Source: Bacteroidota bacterium
GTDB taxonomy: Bacteria; Bacteroidota; Bacteroidia; Bacteroidales; P3
Direction of reading: 5' to 3'
Length of the DNA stretch: 64,000 nucleotides
NCBI GenBank assembly: GCA_023415495.1
Contig: JAEZKK010000035.1
Span: 1-64,000, forward strand
Part shown: piece by piece, positions 36,354 through 43,885 of the stretch
How positions within the stretch are numbered: the first letter of the stretch is position 1
How the letters are laid out: the number at the start of each line of letters is the position of its first letter
Position numbers and translations under genes: made by a program
Notes under the pieces: model-generated
The model's database searches: none
Seen by the model: the letters and a program-made list of their open reading frames with translations, nothing else
What the model was told of the DNA's origin: nothing

Positions 36354-36911
36354 ATGTTACTAACAAGAATTTTTCTTTTTACTTTTATCTGTTTTTCTTC
36401 ACTTAGTGCTTTTGCTCAGAGTAAAGAAACCTATATTGACACTAAGAATGATTTTTGTTTTCAATATCCAGACAATTGGGAAGTTGAAGAAGCAGAACAA
36501 GGAGTAGTTACAATTTTTTCTCCTTATGAAGCAGATGTTGATAGTGAAGAAATTGATAATATTGAAGAGAAAATACAAATTACAATTAGTCAATGGGACG
36601 AAGGAAGCATTGAAGAATTTATTGAAGTGAATTTTTCATTGGAATCTATGAATGAAGTATTTTATAATTTTTCAATTTTTAAGGGAGGAAAAGAAATAAT
36701 TAATAATCTTGAAAGTCATTGGTTTCTCTTTGCATACGAAACAGAGCAAGAGGAGACAATGGCAGGATTAGCGTATTTTATAAAGAATAAAAACAAGATT
36801 ATTACAATGATTGGGATTTGTTCTACAGACGATTATGAACCAATTTACAAGGATATATATTTGGAGATAATAAGATCAAGCAAATCTTATATAAATTCAA
36901 GAACAAGATAA
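36354..36911 (+). CDS. PsbP/DUF1795-like exported protein inserted in the rnf operon
   Basis: The 185-residue product has a signal peptide (MLLTRIFLFTFICFSSLSAFAQ). The mature part begins TKNDFCFQYPDNWEVEE and continues with VVTIFSPYEAD, then ESHWFLFAYETEQEETMAGLAYFIKNKNKIITMIGICS, a pattern like the alpha-beta PsbP/Mog1 fold. It is only 13 bp after rnfC and 23 bp before rnfD, on the same strand, so it must be cotranscribed. It is not a known Rnf subunit. A periplasmic accessory or assembly role is possible but is inference from position only. Confidence 0.7.
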   Translation: MLLTRIFLFTFICFSSLSAFAQSKETYIDTKNDFCFQYPDNWEVEEAEQGVVTIFSPYEADVDSEEIDNIEEKIQITISQWDEGSIEEFIEVNFSLESMNEVFYNFSIFKGGKEIINNLESHWFLFAYETEQEETMAGLAYFIKNKNKIITMIGICSTDDYEPIYKDIYLEIIRSSKSYINSRTR

Positions 36912-36934
36912 TAATAATAAAATTAGATATTAAT

Positions 36935-37891
36935 ATGGCATTACTTACTGTTTCAGGTTCTCCTCATGTGCAAAGCAAAGAAACCACTAAATCTGTGATG
37001 TGGACTGTTATAATTGCTCTTATGCCAGCATTCTTAGTGGGGATATACTTCTTTGGCATGGACGCATTATTAGTTACCCTAACCTCTGTTGCGGCTTGTC
37101 TATTATTTGAATGGGCTATTCAAAAATTCTTAATCAAAGGAGGCACAACAATTAACGATGGTTCTGCTATTATTACAGGGCTTTTACTTGCTTTTAATCT
37201 TCCATCATCTGTTCCTTTATGGATTGTTGCACTTGGAGCATTATTTGCAATTGGGGTTGGTAAAATGTCCTACGGAGGATTGGGTAAAAATCCTTTTAAT
37301 CCTGCTTTAGTTGGGAGAGCATTTCTTTTTCTTTCATTCCCAACAGAAGTAGCAATTTCTGAATGGCCACTACCTCAACCAATATTCAGTCATGCTATCA
37401 CAGATGTATTAACTGGACCTACTCCATTAATAGCTTTAAAAAACGGACAAGCAGTAGATGCTTGGAATATGTTTTTAGGAGCAACTGGTGGTAGTTTTGG
37501 GGAAGTATCTGCTATTGCTCTTATACTTGGAGGTCTTTTCATGTTATTTAGAAAGGTAATTACATGGCATATACCTGTTTCTTATCTTGGAAGTGCTGCA
37601 ATTTTTGCATATATTCTTTACCTAATTAACCCAAGTGAATTTGTAAATCCAATTTACCATTTGCTTGCAGGAGGGATAATGATTGGAGCTATATTTATGG
37701 CAACAGATATGGTAACATCACCGATTACAAGAAAGGCACAATTGGTTTTTGGTATTGGTTGTGGAGTGATGACAATTCTCTTTAGACAATTTGGACCAAT
37801 GCCTGAAGGAGCTTCATTTGCTATTCTTATTATGAATGCTTTAACTCCTTTACTGAATAAAGCTTTTAAACCTAAACGTTTTGGATATTAA
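36935..37891 (+). CDS. rnfD: Rnf complex subunit RnfD
   Basis: RnfD is a membrane subunit with a covalently bound FMN. The 318-residue protein starts with SGSPHVQSKETTKSVMWTVIIALMPAFLVGIYFFG, typical of the NqrB/RnfD family, and has about nine membrane segments. LTGPTPLIAL near residue 162 carries the threonine at the flavin attachment position. ALVGRAFLFLSFP and MATDMVTSPIT are further conserved segments. Confidence 0.95.
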   Translation: MALLTVSGSPHVQSKETTKSVMWTVIIALMPAFLVGIYFFGMDALLVTLTSVAACLLFEWAIQKFLIKGGTTINDGSAIITGLLLAFNLPSSVPLWIVALGALFAIGVGKMSYGGLGKNPFNPALVGRAFLFLSFPTEVAISEWPLPQPIFSHAITDVLTGPTPLIALKNGQAVDAWNMFLGATGGSFGEVSAIALILGGLFMLFRKVITWHIPVSYLGSAAIFAYILYLINPSEFVNPIYHLLAGGIMIGAIFMATDMVTSPITRKAQLVFGIGCGVMTILFRQFGPMPEGASFAILIMNALTPLLNKAFKPKRFGY

Positions 37892-37904
37892 AATATAAAT
37901 AATC

Positions 37905-38492
37905 ATGGCTAAATTAGAATCATCACTTAAAAACATGATAATATCTTTAGCAGCGATTTCTCTGATTGCTGCTTCTGTACTGGGTGGAGTTTATGAGTTT
38001 ACTAAACAACCTATCTTAGACTCTCAAACAAATAAAAAAACTAATGCGATTAAAGAAGTATTACCTCAAAACAATCCGAAAATACTACCTGAAATAGAGA
38101 TTGAATTAGAAGGCAAACCAAATAAATATATAGTTTTCCCTGCAGAGAAAGATGGAGAATTTATAGGTGCTGCAATTCAAACCTCATCAATGGGATATGC
38201 TGGAGTGATTGAAGTAATGGTTGGATTTGATAAAGAAGGTAATATTATTAATTATTCTATTCTGTCAATGGCAGAAACCCCTGGACTGGGTTCAAAACTT
38301 ACCGATTGGTTTAAGACTGATAAAAACAATCAGAGTATTAAAGGCAAGAATCCAAGTATAGATAATTTCACAGTAAAGAAAGATGGCGGAGATTTTGATG
38401 CAATAACTGCTTCAACTATTTCTTCAAGGGCTTTTTTGGAATCTATTCAGGATGCATTTAATGCTTATTTGAAATATAAAGAAAAGAAATAA
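37905..38492 (+). CDS. rnfG: Rnf complex subunit RnfG
   Basis: RnfG carries an FMN linked through phosphoester to a threonine in an extracytoplasmic domain. The 195-residue protein has one N-terminal membrane helix and an FMN-binding domain: GYAGVIEVMVGFDKEGNI, LSMAETPGLGSKL and the attachment segment DAITASTISSRAF near residue 165 (the more common form is SGATxTS). It lies 14 bp after rnfD. Confidence 0.94.
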   Translation: MAKLESSLKNMIISLAAISLIAASVLGGVYEFTKQPILDSQTNKKTNAIKEVLPQNNPKILPEIEIELEGKPNKYIVFPAEKDGEFIGAAIQTSSMGYAGVIEVMVGFDKEGNIINYSILSMAETPGLGSKLTDWFKTDKNNQSIKGKNPSIDNFTVKKDGGDFDAITASTISSRAFLESIQDAFNAYLKYKEKK

Positions 38493-38504
38493 AAAACACA
38501 TTCT

Positions 38505-39089
38505 ATGAAAAATATTAAGATATTAACCAATGGTATTATAAGAGAAAACCCAGTTTTTGCATTATTACTTGGAATGTGTCCTACTTTGGGAACAACAACA
38601 TCGGCAATAAATGGTTTGGGTATGGGATTAAGTACAGCCTTTGTATTAATCCTTTCTAATGTTGTAATTGCTTCAATAAAGAATTTAGTTCCAGATAAAG
38701 TAAGAATACCTGCTTTTATTGTGGTAATTGCATCTTTTGTAACTGTATTGAAATTAGTAATGGAAGCTTTTGTACCTGCTCTATACGAAAGTCTGGGGTT
38801 ATTCATCCCTTTGATTGTTGTTAACTGCTTGATTTTAGGCAGAGCTGAAGCCTATGCAAGTAAGAATAATGTTTCAACTTCCTTTTTAGATGGGATTGGA
38901 ATGGGTCTTGGCTTTACTCTTGCTCTTACATTATTGGGTGGAGTTAGAGAAATCCTTGGTTCAGGTGCAATATTTGGATTGAAATTTATTGGAGACAATG
39001 ATGGGATGTTATTATTCGTTTTAGCTCCTGGTGCATTTATTGCTCTTGGTTATTTAATTGCCTTAGTTAATACAGTTAGAAAAAAGTAG
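38505..39089 (+). CDS. rnfE: Rnf complex subunit RnfE
   Basis: RnfE is one of the two homologous small membrane subunits (with RnfA) that hold an iron-sulfur centre between them. The 194-residue protein has six membrane segments and the motifs NPVFALLLGMCPTLGTTTSAINGLGMG and LIVVNCLILGRAEAYA, each with one of the conserved cysteines. It ends the operon; RnfA, which normally follows directly, is not here but at 60612-61190. Confidence 0.95.
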   Translation: MKNIKILTNGIIRENPVFALLLGMCPTLGTTTSAINGLGMGLSTAFVLILSNVVIASIKNLVPDKVRIPAFIVVIASFVTVLKLVMEAFVPALYESLGLFIPLIVVNCLILGRAEAYASKNNVSTSFLDGIGMGLGFTLALTLLGGVREILGSGAIFGLKFIGDNDGMLLFVLAPGAFIALGYLIALVNTVRKK

Positions 39090-39186
39090 ATTAGCTCTTT
39101 TTCATTATAAATTGTGATTGGAAATTTTATTTTTCACTATTTATTGGTATTGCACAAGGAGAGGATAGATAGTAATTTTGCATTGT

Positions 39187-39337
39187 AAAAAGATTTAGCC
39201 ATTATTGCCAATCTAGATTACTCCTTTTAAGCATATACCTCTTTTGCCTTAAGTGCATTATTGTTTAGAAATAGTGATTTTATATGGTTTACAATACAAG
39301 AAAATAAATTACATAATCTAGATTGGCAAATCTTTTT
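39187..39337. repeat. Imperfect inverted repeat with paired AATCTAGATT palindromes
   Basis: The left arm (39187-39220) and right arm (39314-39337) are inverted copies of a 24-bp sequence; the left arm has 10 extra bases. Each arm contains the palindrome AATCTAGATT, and their centres are 105 bp apart, ten helical turns. It fills the gap between rnfE and the hemerythrin operon. It could be a looping operator, a large RNA hairpin or the relic of a small mobile element. Confidence 0.8.
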
Positions 39338-39382
39338 TCATTCCAAACTGTTTATTTAATGTAAAACTAAATTCATAATTAT

Positions 39383-40078
39383 ATGTATTATAATTCCTTT
39401 TCTCCAAATATGAAATTATCAGATTTAATACTGAGTAATTATAAATTACTATCTGTATTCAATCGCTTTGATATTAATCTCGGTTTTGGAGAAAAAACAA
39501 TCTTCGATATATGTAGCCAAAAACAAATTACTCCAGAGTTTTTCATCTTAGTATGCAATATATATAGTTTTGAAGACTATCTTCCAAATAATAAAAACCT
39601 TTTAGATATTAATCCAAAAGAATTGATAAATTTCCTAAGAAAAACTCATTACTATTTTCTTAAGGAATCTCTATCAGAAATTGAAAACGACTTGGACGAA
39701 CTTTGTGAGCACTGCGAGGACAACCACTTAGTAATACTTAAAAAGTTTTTTATAGACTACAGAAAAGAGGTTATTAATCATTTTGAATATGAAGAAAATA
39801 TAGTATTCCCTTATATTGAAAATATTAATAAACTTGGATTTAATACAGACTATAATATCCATATCTTTGAAGACAATCATTCAAATATTGAAGACAAACT
39901 TAGCGATTTAAAAAACATTATAATCAAATATCTGCCGGAGACATGCTCATCAAAGAAAAGATCTATCTTATTAGAAAAACTATTCTGTTTTCAAGATGAA
40001 CTAATTATTCATAGCAGAATAGAAGAAAAGATTCTTATTCCGCTTGTTTCAGAAATTGAAAAACACATAAATGATTAA
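39383..40078 (+). CDS. Hemerythrin-like protein related to RIC/YtfE/ScdA
   Basis: The 231-residue protein has an N-terminal ScdA-like domain (LSDLILSNYKLLSVFNRFDINLGFGEKTIFDIC) and a four-helix hemerythrin domain. His and Glu ligands of a di-iron site can be placed: KTHYYF, then NHFEYEENIVFPYIE, then EDNHSNIEDKL, then IIHSRIEEKILIPL. RIC proteins repair iron-sulfur clusters after nitrosative or oxidative damage. The ScdA part lacks the usual CCGG; GFGE stands in its place. It overlaps the next gene by 8 bp, which implies a common function in redox or oxygen sensing. Confidence 0.82.
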   Translation: MYYNSFSPNMKLSDLILSNYKLLSVFNRFDINLGFGEKTIFDICSQKQITPEFFILVCNIYSFEDYLPNNKNLLDINPKELINFLRKTHYYFLKESLSEIENDLDELCEHCEDNHLVILKKFFIDYRKEVINHFEYEENIVFPYIENINKLGFNTDYNIHIFEDNHSNIEDKLSDLKNIIIKYLPETCSSKKRSILLEKLFCFQDELIIHSRIEEKILIPLVSEIEKHIND

Positions 40079-40670
40079 TAAAAAATACAGAGTCCTTATA
40101 ATCGAACCCTCGACAATAATCTATCAGGGCTTAAAATATGTATTAGAAAAATCTCCCAATTTTTCAGTTATTGGTTATCTGAGAGATATTCAATTCCTTC
40201 CTCAAAGACTACCTCAACTAAAGGCTGATATTATTATTGTAAATCCTAATTTATTTGGATTCCATAAAAGACAAAACATATCTAATATTTTTCAAGATTT
40301 AGGCTCTTTCTATCTTATTGGCTTAAGTTATGCCTATTCAAACGAGGAGGTTAATAGTAATTTCTCTGCAATAATTGGAATTTTAGATGAGGGTCCAAAA
40401 ATAATCAATACTATTACTAATGTTGTATCATTGGATAAGAACATAGAGAAACAGGAACAATCTGACCTTTCGGATAGAGAAAAAGAAATATTGATTTCAA
40501 TTGCCAAAGGAATGCAAAACAAGGAAATTGCAGACCAGCATAATATATCTATTCATACAGTAATATCACATAGGAAAAACATTAGTAAAAAAACAGGGAT
40601 TAAATCTGTTTCTGGTCTAACCATTTATGCTCTACTAAATAATTTAATTAATAAGGACGAATTTGTTTAA
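40071..40670 (+). CDS. LuxR-type regulator with a pseudo-receiver domain
   Basis: The 199-residue protein has a receiver-like N-terminal part and a LuxR/GerE helix-turn-helix (LSDREKEILISIAKGMQNKEIADQHNISIHTVISHRKNI) near residues 138-175. In the receiver the phospho-acceptor Asp is replaced by Asn58 (ADIIIVNPNLFG), and the acidic pair near the N-terminus is reduced to one Glu (LIIEPS). It therefore cannot be phosphorylated in the normal way and may sense another signal or act constitutively. The gene overlaps the hemerythrin gene and precedes nhaA by 18 bp. Confidence 0.85.
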   Translation: MINKKYRVLIIEPSTIIYQGLKYVLEKSPNFSVIGYLRDIQFLPQRLPQLKADIIIVNPNLFGFHKRQNISNIFQDLGSFYLIGLSYAYSNEEVNSNFSAIIGILDEGPKIINTITNVVSLDKNIEKQEQSDLSDREKEILISIAKGMQNKEIADQHNISIHTVISHRKNISKKTGIKSVSGLTIYALLNNLINKDEFV

Positions 40671-40688
40671 ACAAAAAAGTAATAAGAA

Positions 40689-41855
40689 ATGACTCTAACT
40701 GAATTTACAAAAAGCTTTACTGATTTCTTTAAAAGCGAAAAGATATCTGGTTTTATACTAATATTTGCAACCATATTCTCTCTGATTATTGCAAATTCTG
40801 CAATCGGAGGTGATTATATCGATTTGATGCACACCACACTTGGAGGCAAAAGTATTGAATTTTGGGTAAATGATGTACTTATGAGCATTTTCTTTCTTTT
40901 GATTGGGCTTGAATTAGAGAGAGAAATATACCAAGGAGAGTTATCAAATATTAAAGATACAATTCTTCCTCTTTTCGCAGCTGTTGGAGGTATGTTAGTC
41001 CCAGCATTAATCTATTTTAGTTTTAACCCAATAGGAGAATATTCCTCTGGATTTGGAATACCAATGGCTACTGATATTGCCTTTGCAATTGGTATATTAT
41101 CATTATGTAATAAAGCCCCTAATTCATTGAAAGTATTTTTAATAGCTCTTGCAATATTCGACGATTTAGGAGCTATACTTCTTATTGCTATAGTGTACTC
41201 AAATGATTTAGTTATTACAAATATACTTTGGGCATTATTAGTATATGGAGTTCTAATTGGTTTAAATCGTCTAAAAGTTCATCACTTCCTACCTTATGTA
41301 ATTGGAGGTATAATAATGTGGTATTTTATCTACCAATCAGGGATTCATCCAACAATAACTGGAGTATTACTTGCCTTTGCAATACCATTTGATAAGAAAA
41401 GAAAGCTATCTTGCTCACATCGTTTTGAATCCTTCCTTCATAAGCCTGTAGCATTTTTTATTCTTCCAGTATTTGCTATAGTCAATACAGCAATAAAAGT
41501 TGATATTGATTATGTTGAATTAATATCTCAACCATATACAATAGGGATAATTGCTGGATTATTTATTGGAAAACCATTAGGAATAATAGCATTTAGCAAA
41601 TTAGGGCAGGTATTAAAACTTTATTCTCTTCCAAGCGATATGAATTACAAACAGATATTGGGAGCAGGAACCCTTGCTGGAATAGGTTTTACAATGTCAA
41701 TCTTTATAACTCTATTAGCCTTTTCCAATCCAGAGGTTCAAAACGATGCAAAAATAGCCATATTAACAGCATCATTATTAGCAGCAATTTCCGGCTTAAC
41801 AATACTTAGAACTGCAACTAAAGAAAAGAAAGCTAAAAAGAATTCCAATATTTAA
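40689..41855 (+). CDS. nhaA: Na+/H+ antiporter NhaA
   Basis: NhaA exchanges sodium for protons across the cytoplasmic membrane. The 388-residue protein has about twelve membrane segments and the conserved blocks LMSIFFLLIGLELERE near residue 65, GIPMATDIAFAIGIL near residue 122 (with the functional Asp) and ALAIFDDLGAILLIA near residue 152 with the essential Asp-Asp pair. It is the third gene of the operon that starts with the hemerythrin gene. Confidence 0.97.
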   Translation: MTLTEFTKSFTDFFKSEKISGFILIFATIFSLIIANSAIGGDYIDLMHTTLGGKSIEFWVNDVLMSIFFLLIGLELEREIYQGELSNIKDTILPLFAAVGGMLVPALIYFSFNPIGEYSSGFGIPMATDIAFAIGILSLCNKAPNSLKVFLIALAIFDDLGAILLIAIVYSNDLVITNILWALLVYGVLIGLNRLKVHHFLPYVIGGIIMWYFIYQSGIHPTITGVLLAFAIPFDKKRKLSCSHRFESFLHKPVAFFILPVFAIVNTAIKVDIDYVELISQPYTIGIIAGLFIGKPLGIIAFSKLGQVLKLYSLPSDMNYKQILGAGTLAGIGFTMSIFITLLAFSNPEVQNDAKIAILTASLLAAISGLTILRTATKEKKAKKNSNI

Positions 41856-42136
41856 CTCAAAAATCAAGGATTAAAACTCAGCAAATCAAATATCCAACTA
41901 TTTTTATCAAGTTTAAATCTCAACATCATGCCATGAAGAAATAAACATCATGGCATGATGTTGCAAAGATCATGCCATGATGTTACCAGGATCATGCCAT
42001 GATGTTGAGAAGATCATGGCATGATGTTGAGATTAAAATCAAGGAAAAAAAGTTGGAAGTCTAAGTTCATGACTTAGATATTAAGTTTGATAATATTTTA
42101 ATCAAATAACTCGGTTATAAAATAAAGATTAAACAA
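41856..42136. other. Convergent gap filled by palindrome array C
   Basis: This 281-bp gap between nhaA and the minus-strand surface protein is largely repeat: array C plus degenerate ATCAA-type units in 22-bp phase from about 41859 to 42056. No separate rho-independent terminator is seen for either gene, so the array itself may serve that role. Confidence 0.65.
41925..42030. repeat. Palindrome array C (five units, 22-bp period)
   Basis: ATCATG starts at 41925, 41947, 41969, 41991 and 42013 (one each 22 bp). The full unit is AACATCATGGCATGATGTT or the CC variant, with spacers such as GCAAAG, ACCAGG and GAGAAG. Cutting the flanks at the same 22-bp phase gives AATCAAGG, AATCAAAT and ATCAAGTT on the left and ATCAAGGA on the right, so the array is the homogenised centre of a longer, degenerate tandem repeat. 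Confidence 0.9.
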
Positions 42137-43759
42137 CTATTGGATAATAAGCTTCTCGGAGGTTTCTATACCCTTTGATATTATCTTTACTAAGTAAACC
42201 CCTTTTTCAAATTTCTTAGTGTCGATTTGTTTTTCAATTATTCCAAAGTTTGAAGAAACATCAATGCTTTGCACTTGTTTACCAATTTCGTTATATATTA
42301 TAATTTTTGCATTCCCTTCAATTCCATTGACTTTAAGGTTCACATAATTATTAGCAGGATTAGGATAAATATTTAATGAGATATTATCTTTCTTCACATA
42401 GTCTAAGCTTACAATGACAGGGACAATTGCCTTTTGTGTTTTTGTTTTACATCCATTATATTTGGCTGTAAGGGTAACATTATATTCATTTGTATCAGAA
42501 TATTCGTGAGTTGGATTAATATTTTTTATTTCTGGATTTGTCTTGCTATTATAAACAACTAAATCGCATCCATCTCCAAAATCCCATATATATTCTATTT
42601 CAGCATTTGTGTCGTTTTGTGGGAATTTTGTTTTGTTTTTGAAATGCATCCTCAAATACCCTACTGTAAGTGTATCAAATTTAGCTTCTGGTTTATATGA
42701 ATAGGATTTACCTTTAATATACGTTACCATTGGAGTATTCCCTGGATTAACTATTGAAGTAAGTTTTACAAATAAGTTTTCAGAAAGTGAATCTTTCGAT
42801 AATACTTTATACATAAATCTTGCTGGGATAGGACCTACCACTTCTCTAACATCTAAAGGTGTAGCTGTATCTGCGATATTACTTAGTTGTGTTTGTGGCA
42901 AATCGTTTGGATTTTCAAACCACTCGTATTTTGCAAAACCTGGAGGAGCTGATAATATAGCAGCAATTGTATCTAAACCAGGACAAGGATCAACTTCTAA
43001 TTCTCTTGGAGCTACCTTACCAACAAAATATCCATAAGCCCAATGATTGGTAGATGAACATGCAGTAATTAGAACTTTTATCCTTACTTTCTGACCAATA
43101 TAATCATTTAAATCCATGGACAATTGTCTCCAATTTTGCCAAATACCACTTGAACCTGAATAATTAAATAAACTCCATCCCTCAGGCATTGGTAACTCCC
43201 CTTTAACTTCAAAGAAAGTAGAAGGATGTAACCTTCCATTTTCAACATTGTTTGAATCTAATGATAGTATTTCTACTTGAAAGAATGGATTTTCATATCC
43301 AGTATGACTTGGCGATTCAAAAACCAATGCATAATTAAAAGTAATCATACAATTATTACTTGAGACTAATAAATCATAAGCAAGATAATTAGCATTAGCT
43401 CCTGTATCGTCAACATTAATTTGAACAGATTTACTATATCCCAAAAACGAAGGAATCTTAATAAGTTTTGTAGCCCCTACGTTCATATCATATTGGTAGA
43501 AATTTGTATTGATCACAAAACAATTCTTTCCAGAATGCATACAGTTGTTTGGATTTTCAAATAATATCCAGTCATCAAAATCAATTGTAGTTGAAGAACT
43601 ATTATTCTTCGCATGATATCCTTTCCAATTAGTAAAATCACCAAGAGAAAAATCGAAATTTGTCCCATCAGCTACCTGTGCTTTTATATTTGTATTTGGA
43701 ATTATTAGTCCAAGAATAAAAATACAAAATGATAAAAAAAGTGTAATTGTTTTATTCAT
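42137..43759 (-). CDS. Secreted PKD-domain surface protein with type IX sorting domain, paralogue 1
   Basis: I start at the ATG at 43759 (540 residues); the TTG at 43765 is the alternative. A signal peptide (MNKTITLFLSFCIFILGLII) is followed by a beta-sandwich N-terminal domain beginning GTNFDFSLGDFTNWKGY, a region with GFAKYEWFENPNDLPQTQLS, a PKD domain (EIEYIWDFGDGCDLVVYNSK ... YNVTLTAKYNGC) and a type A sorting domain (ISLNIYPNPANNYVNLKV to the end). The product should be exported by the Por system and fixed on the cell surface, perhaps as an adhesin. It is one of four tandem copies. Confidence 0.85.
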   Translation of the reverse strand: MNKTITLFLSFCIFILGLIIPNTNIKAQVADGTNFDFSLGDFTNWKGYHAKNNSSSTTIDFDDWILFENPNNCMHSGKNCFVINTNFYQYDMNVGATKLIKIPSFLGYSKSVQINVDDTGANANYLAYDLLVSSNNCMITFNYALVFESPSHTGYENPFFQVEILSLDSNNVENGRLHPSTFFEVKGELPMPEGWSLFNYSGSSGIWQNWRQLSMDLNDYIGQKVRIKVLITACSSTNHWAYGYFVGKVAPRELEVDPCPGLDTIAAILSAPPGFAKYEWFENPNDLPQTQLSNIADTATPLDVREVVGPIPARFMYKVLSKDSLSENLFVKLTSIVNPGNTPMVTYIKGKSYSYKPEAKFDTLTVGYLRMHFKNKTKFPQNDTNAEIEYIWDFGDGCDLVVYNSKTNPEIKNINPTHEYSDTNEYNVTLTAKYNGCKTKTQKAIVPVIVSLDYVKKDNISLNIYPNPANNYVNLKVNGIEGNAKIIIYNEIGKQVQSIDVSSNFGIIEKQIDTKKFEKGVYLVKIISKGIETSEKLIIQ

Positions 43760-43789
43760 AATCAATGAAATTAAATGTTAATACATCTG

Positions 43790-43820
43790 CAAATATAATA
43801 CATAATTTAGTACAATCCAA
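43790..43820 (-). promoter_or_regulatory. Promoter of surface-protein paralogue 1
   Basis: The minus strand reads TTG (43820-43818), 20 bp, TATATTTG (43797-43790), 30 bp before the start codon. The same element precedes the other three copies. Confidence 0.6.
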
Positions 43821-43828
43821 CCAAAAAT

Positions 43829-43863
43829 AAAAAAAACTGGTATAAACATTAGGTCTATACCAG
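43829..43863 (-). terminator. Terminator after surface-protein paralogue 2
   Basis: Stem CTGGTATA/TATACCAG (43837-43863) with an 11-nt loop, followed on the minus strand by eight T residues. It lies 23 bp past the stop codon at 43886. Confidence 0.85.
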
Positions 43864-43885
43864 CTTTTCAATATAGTATTATATT

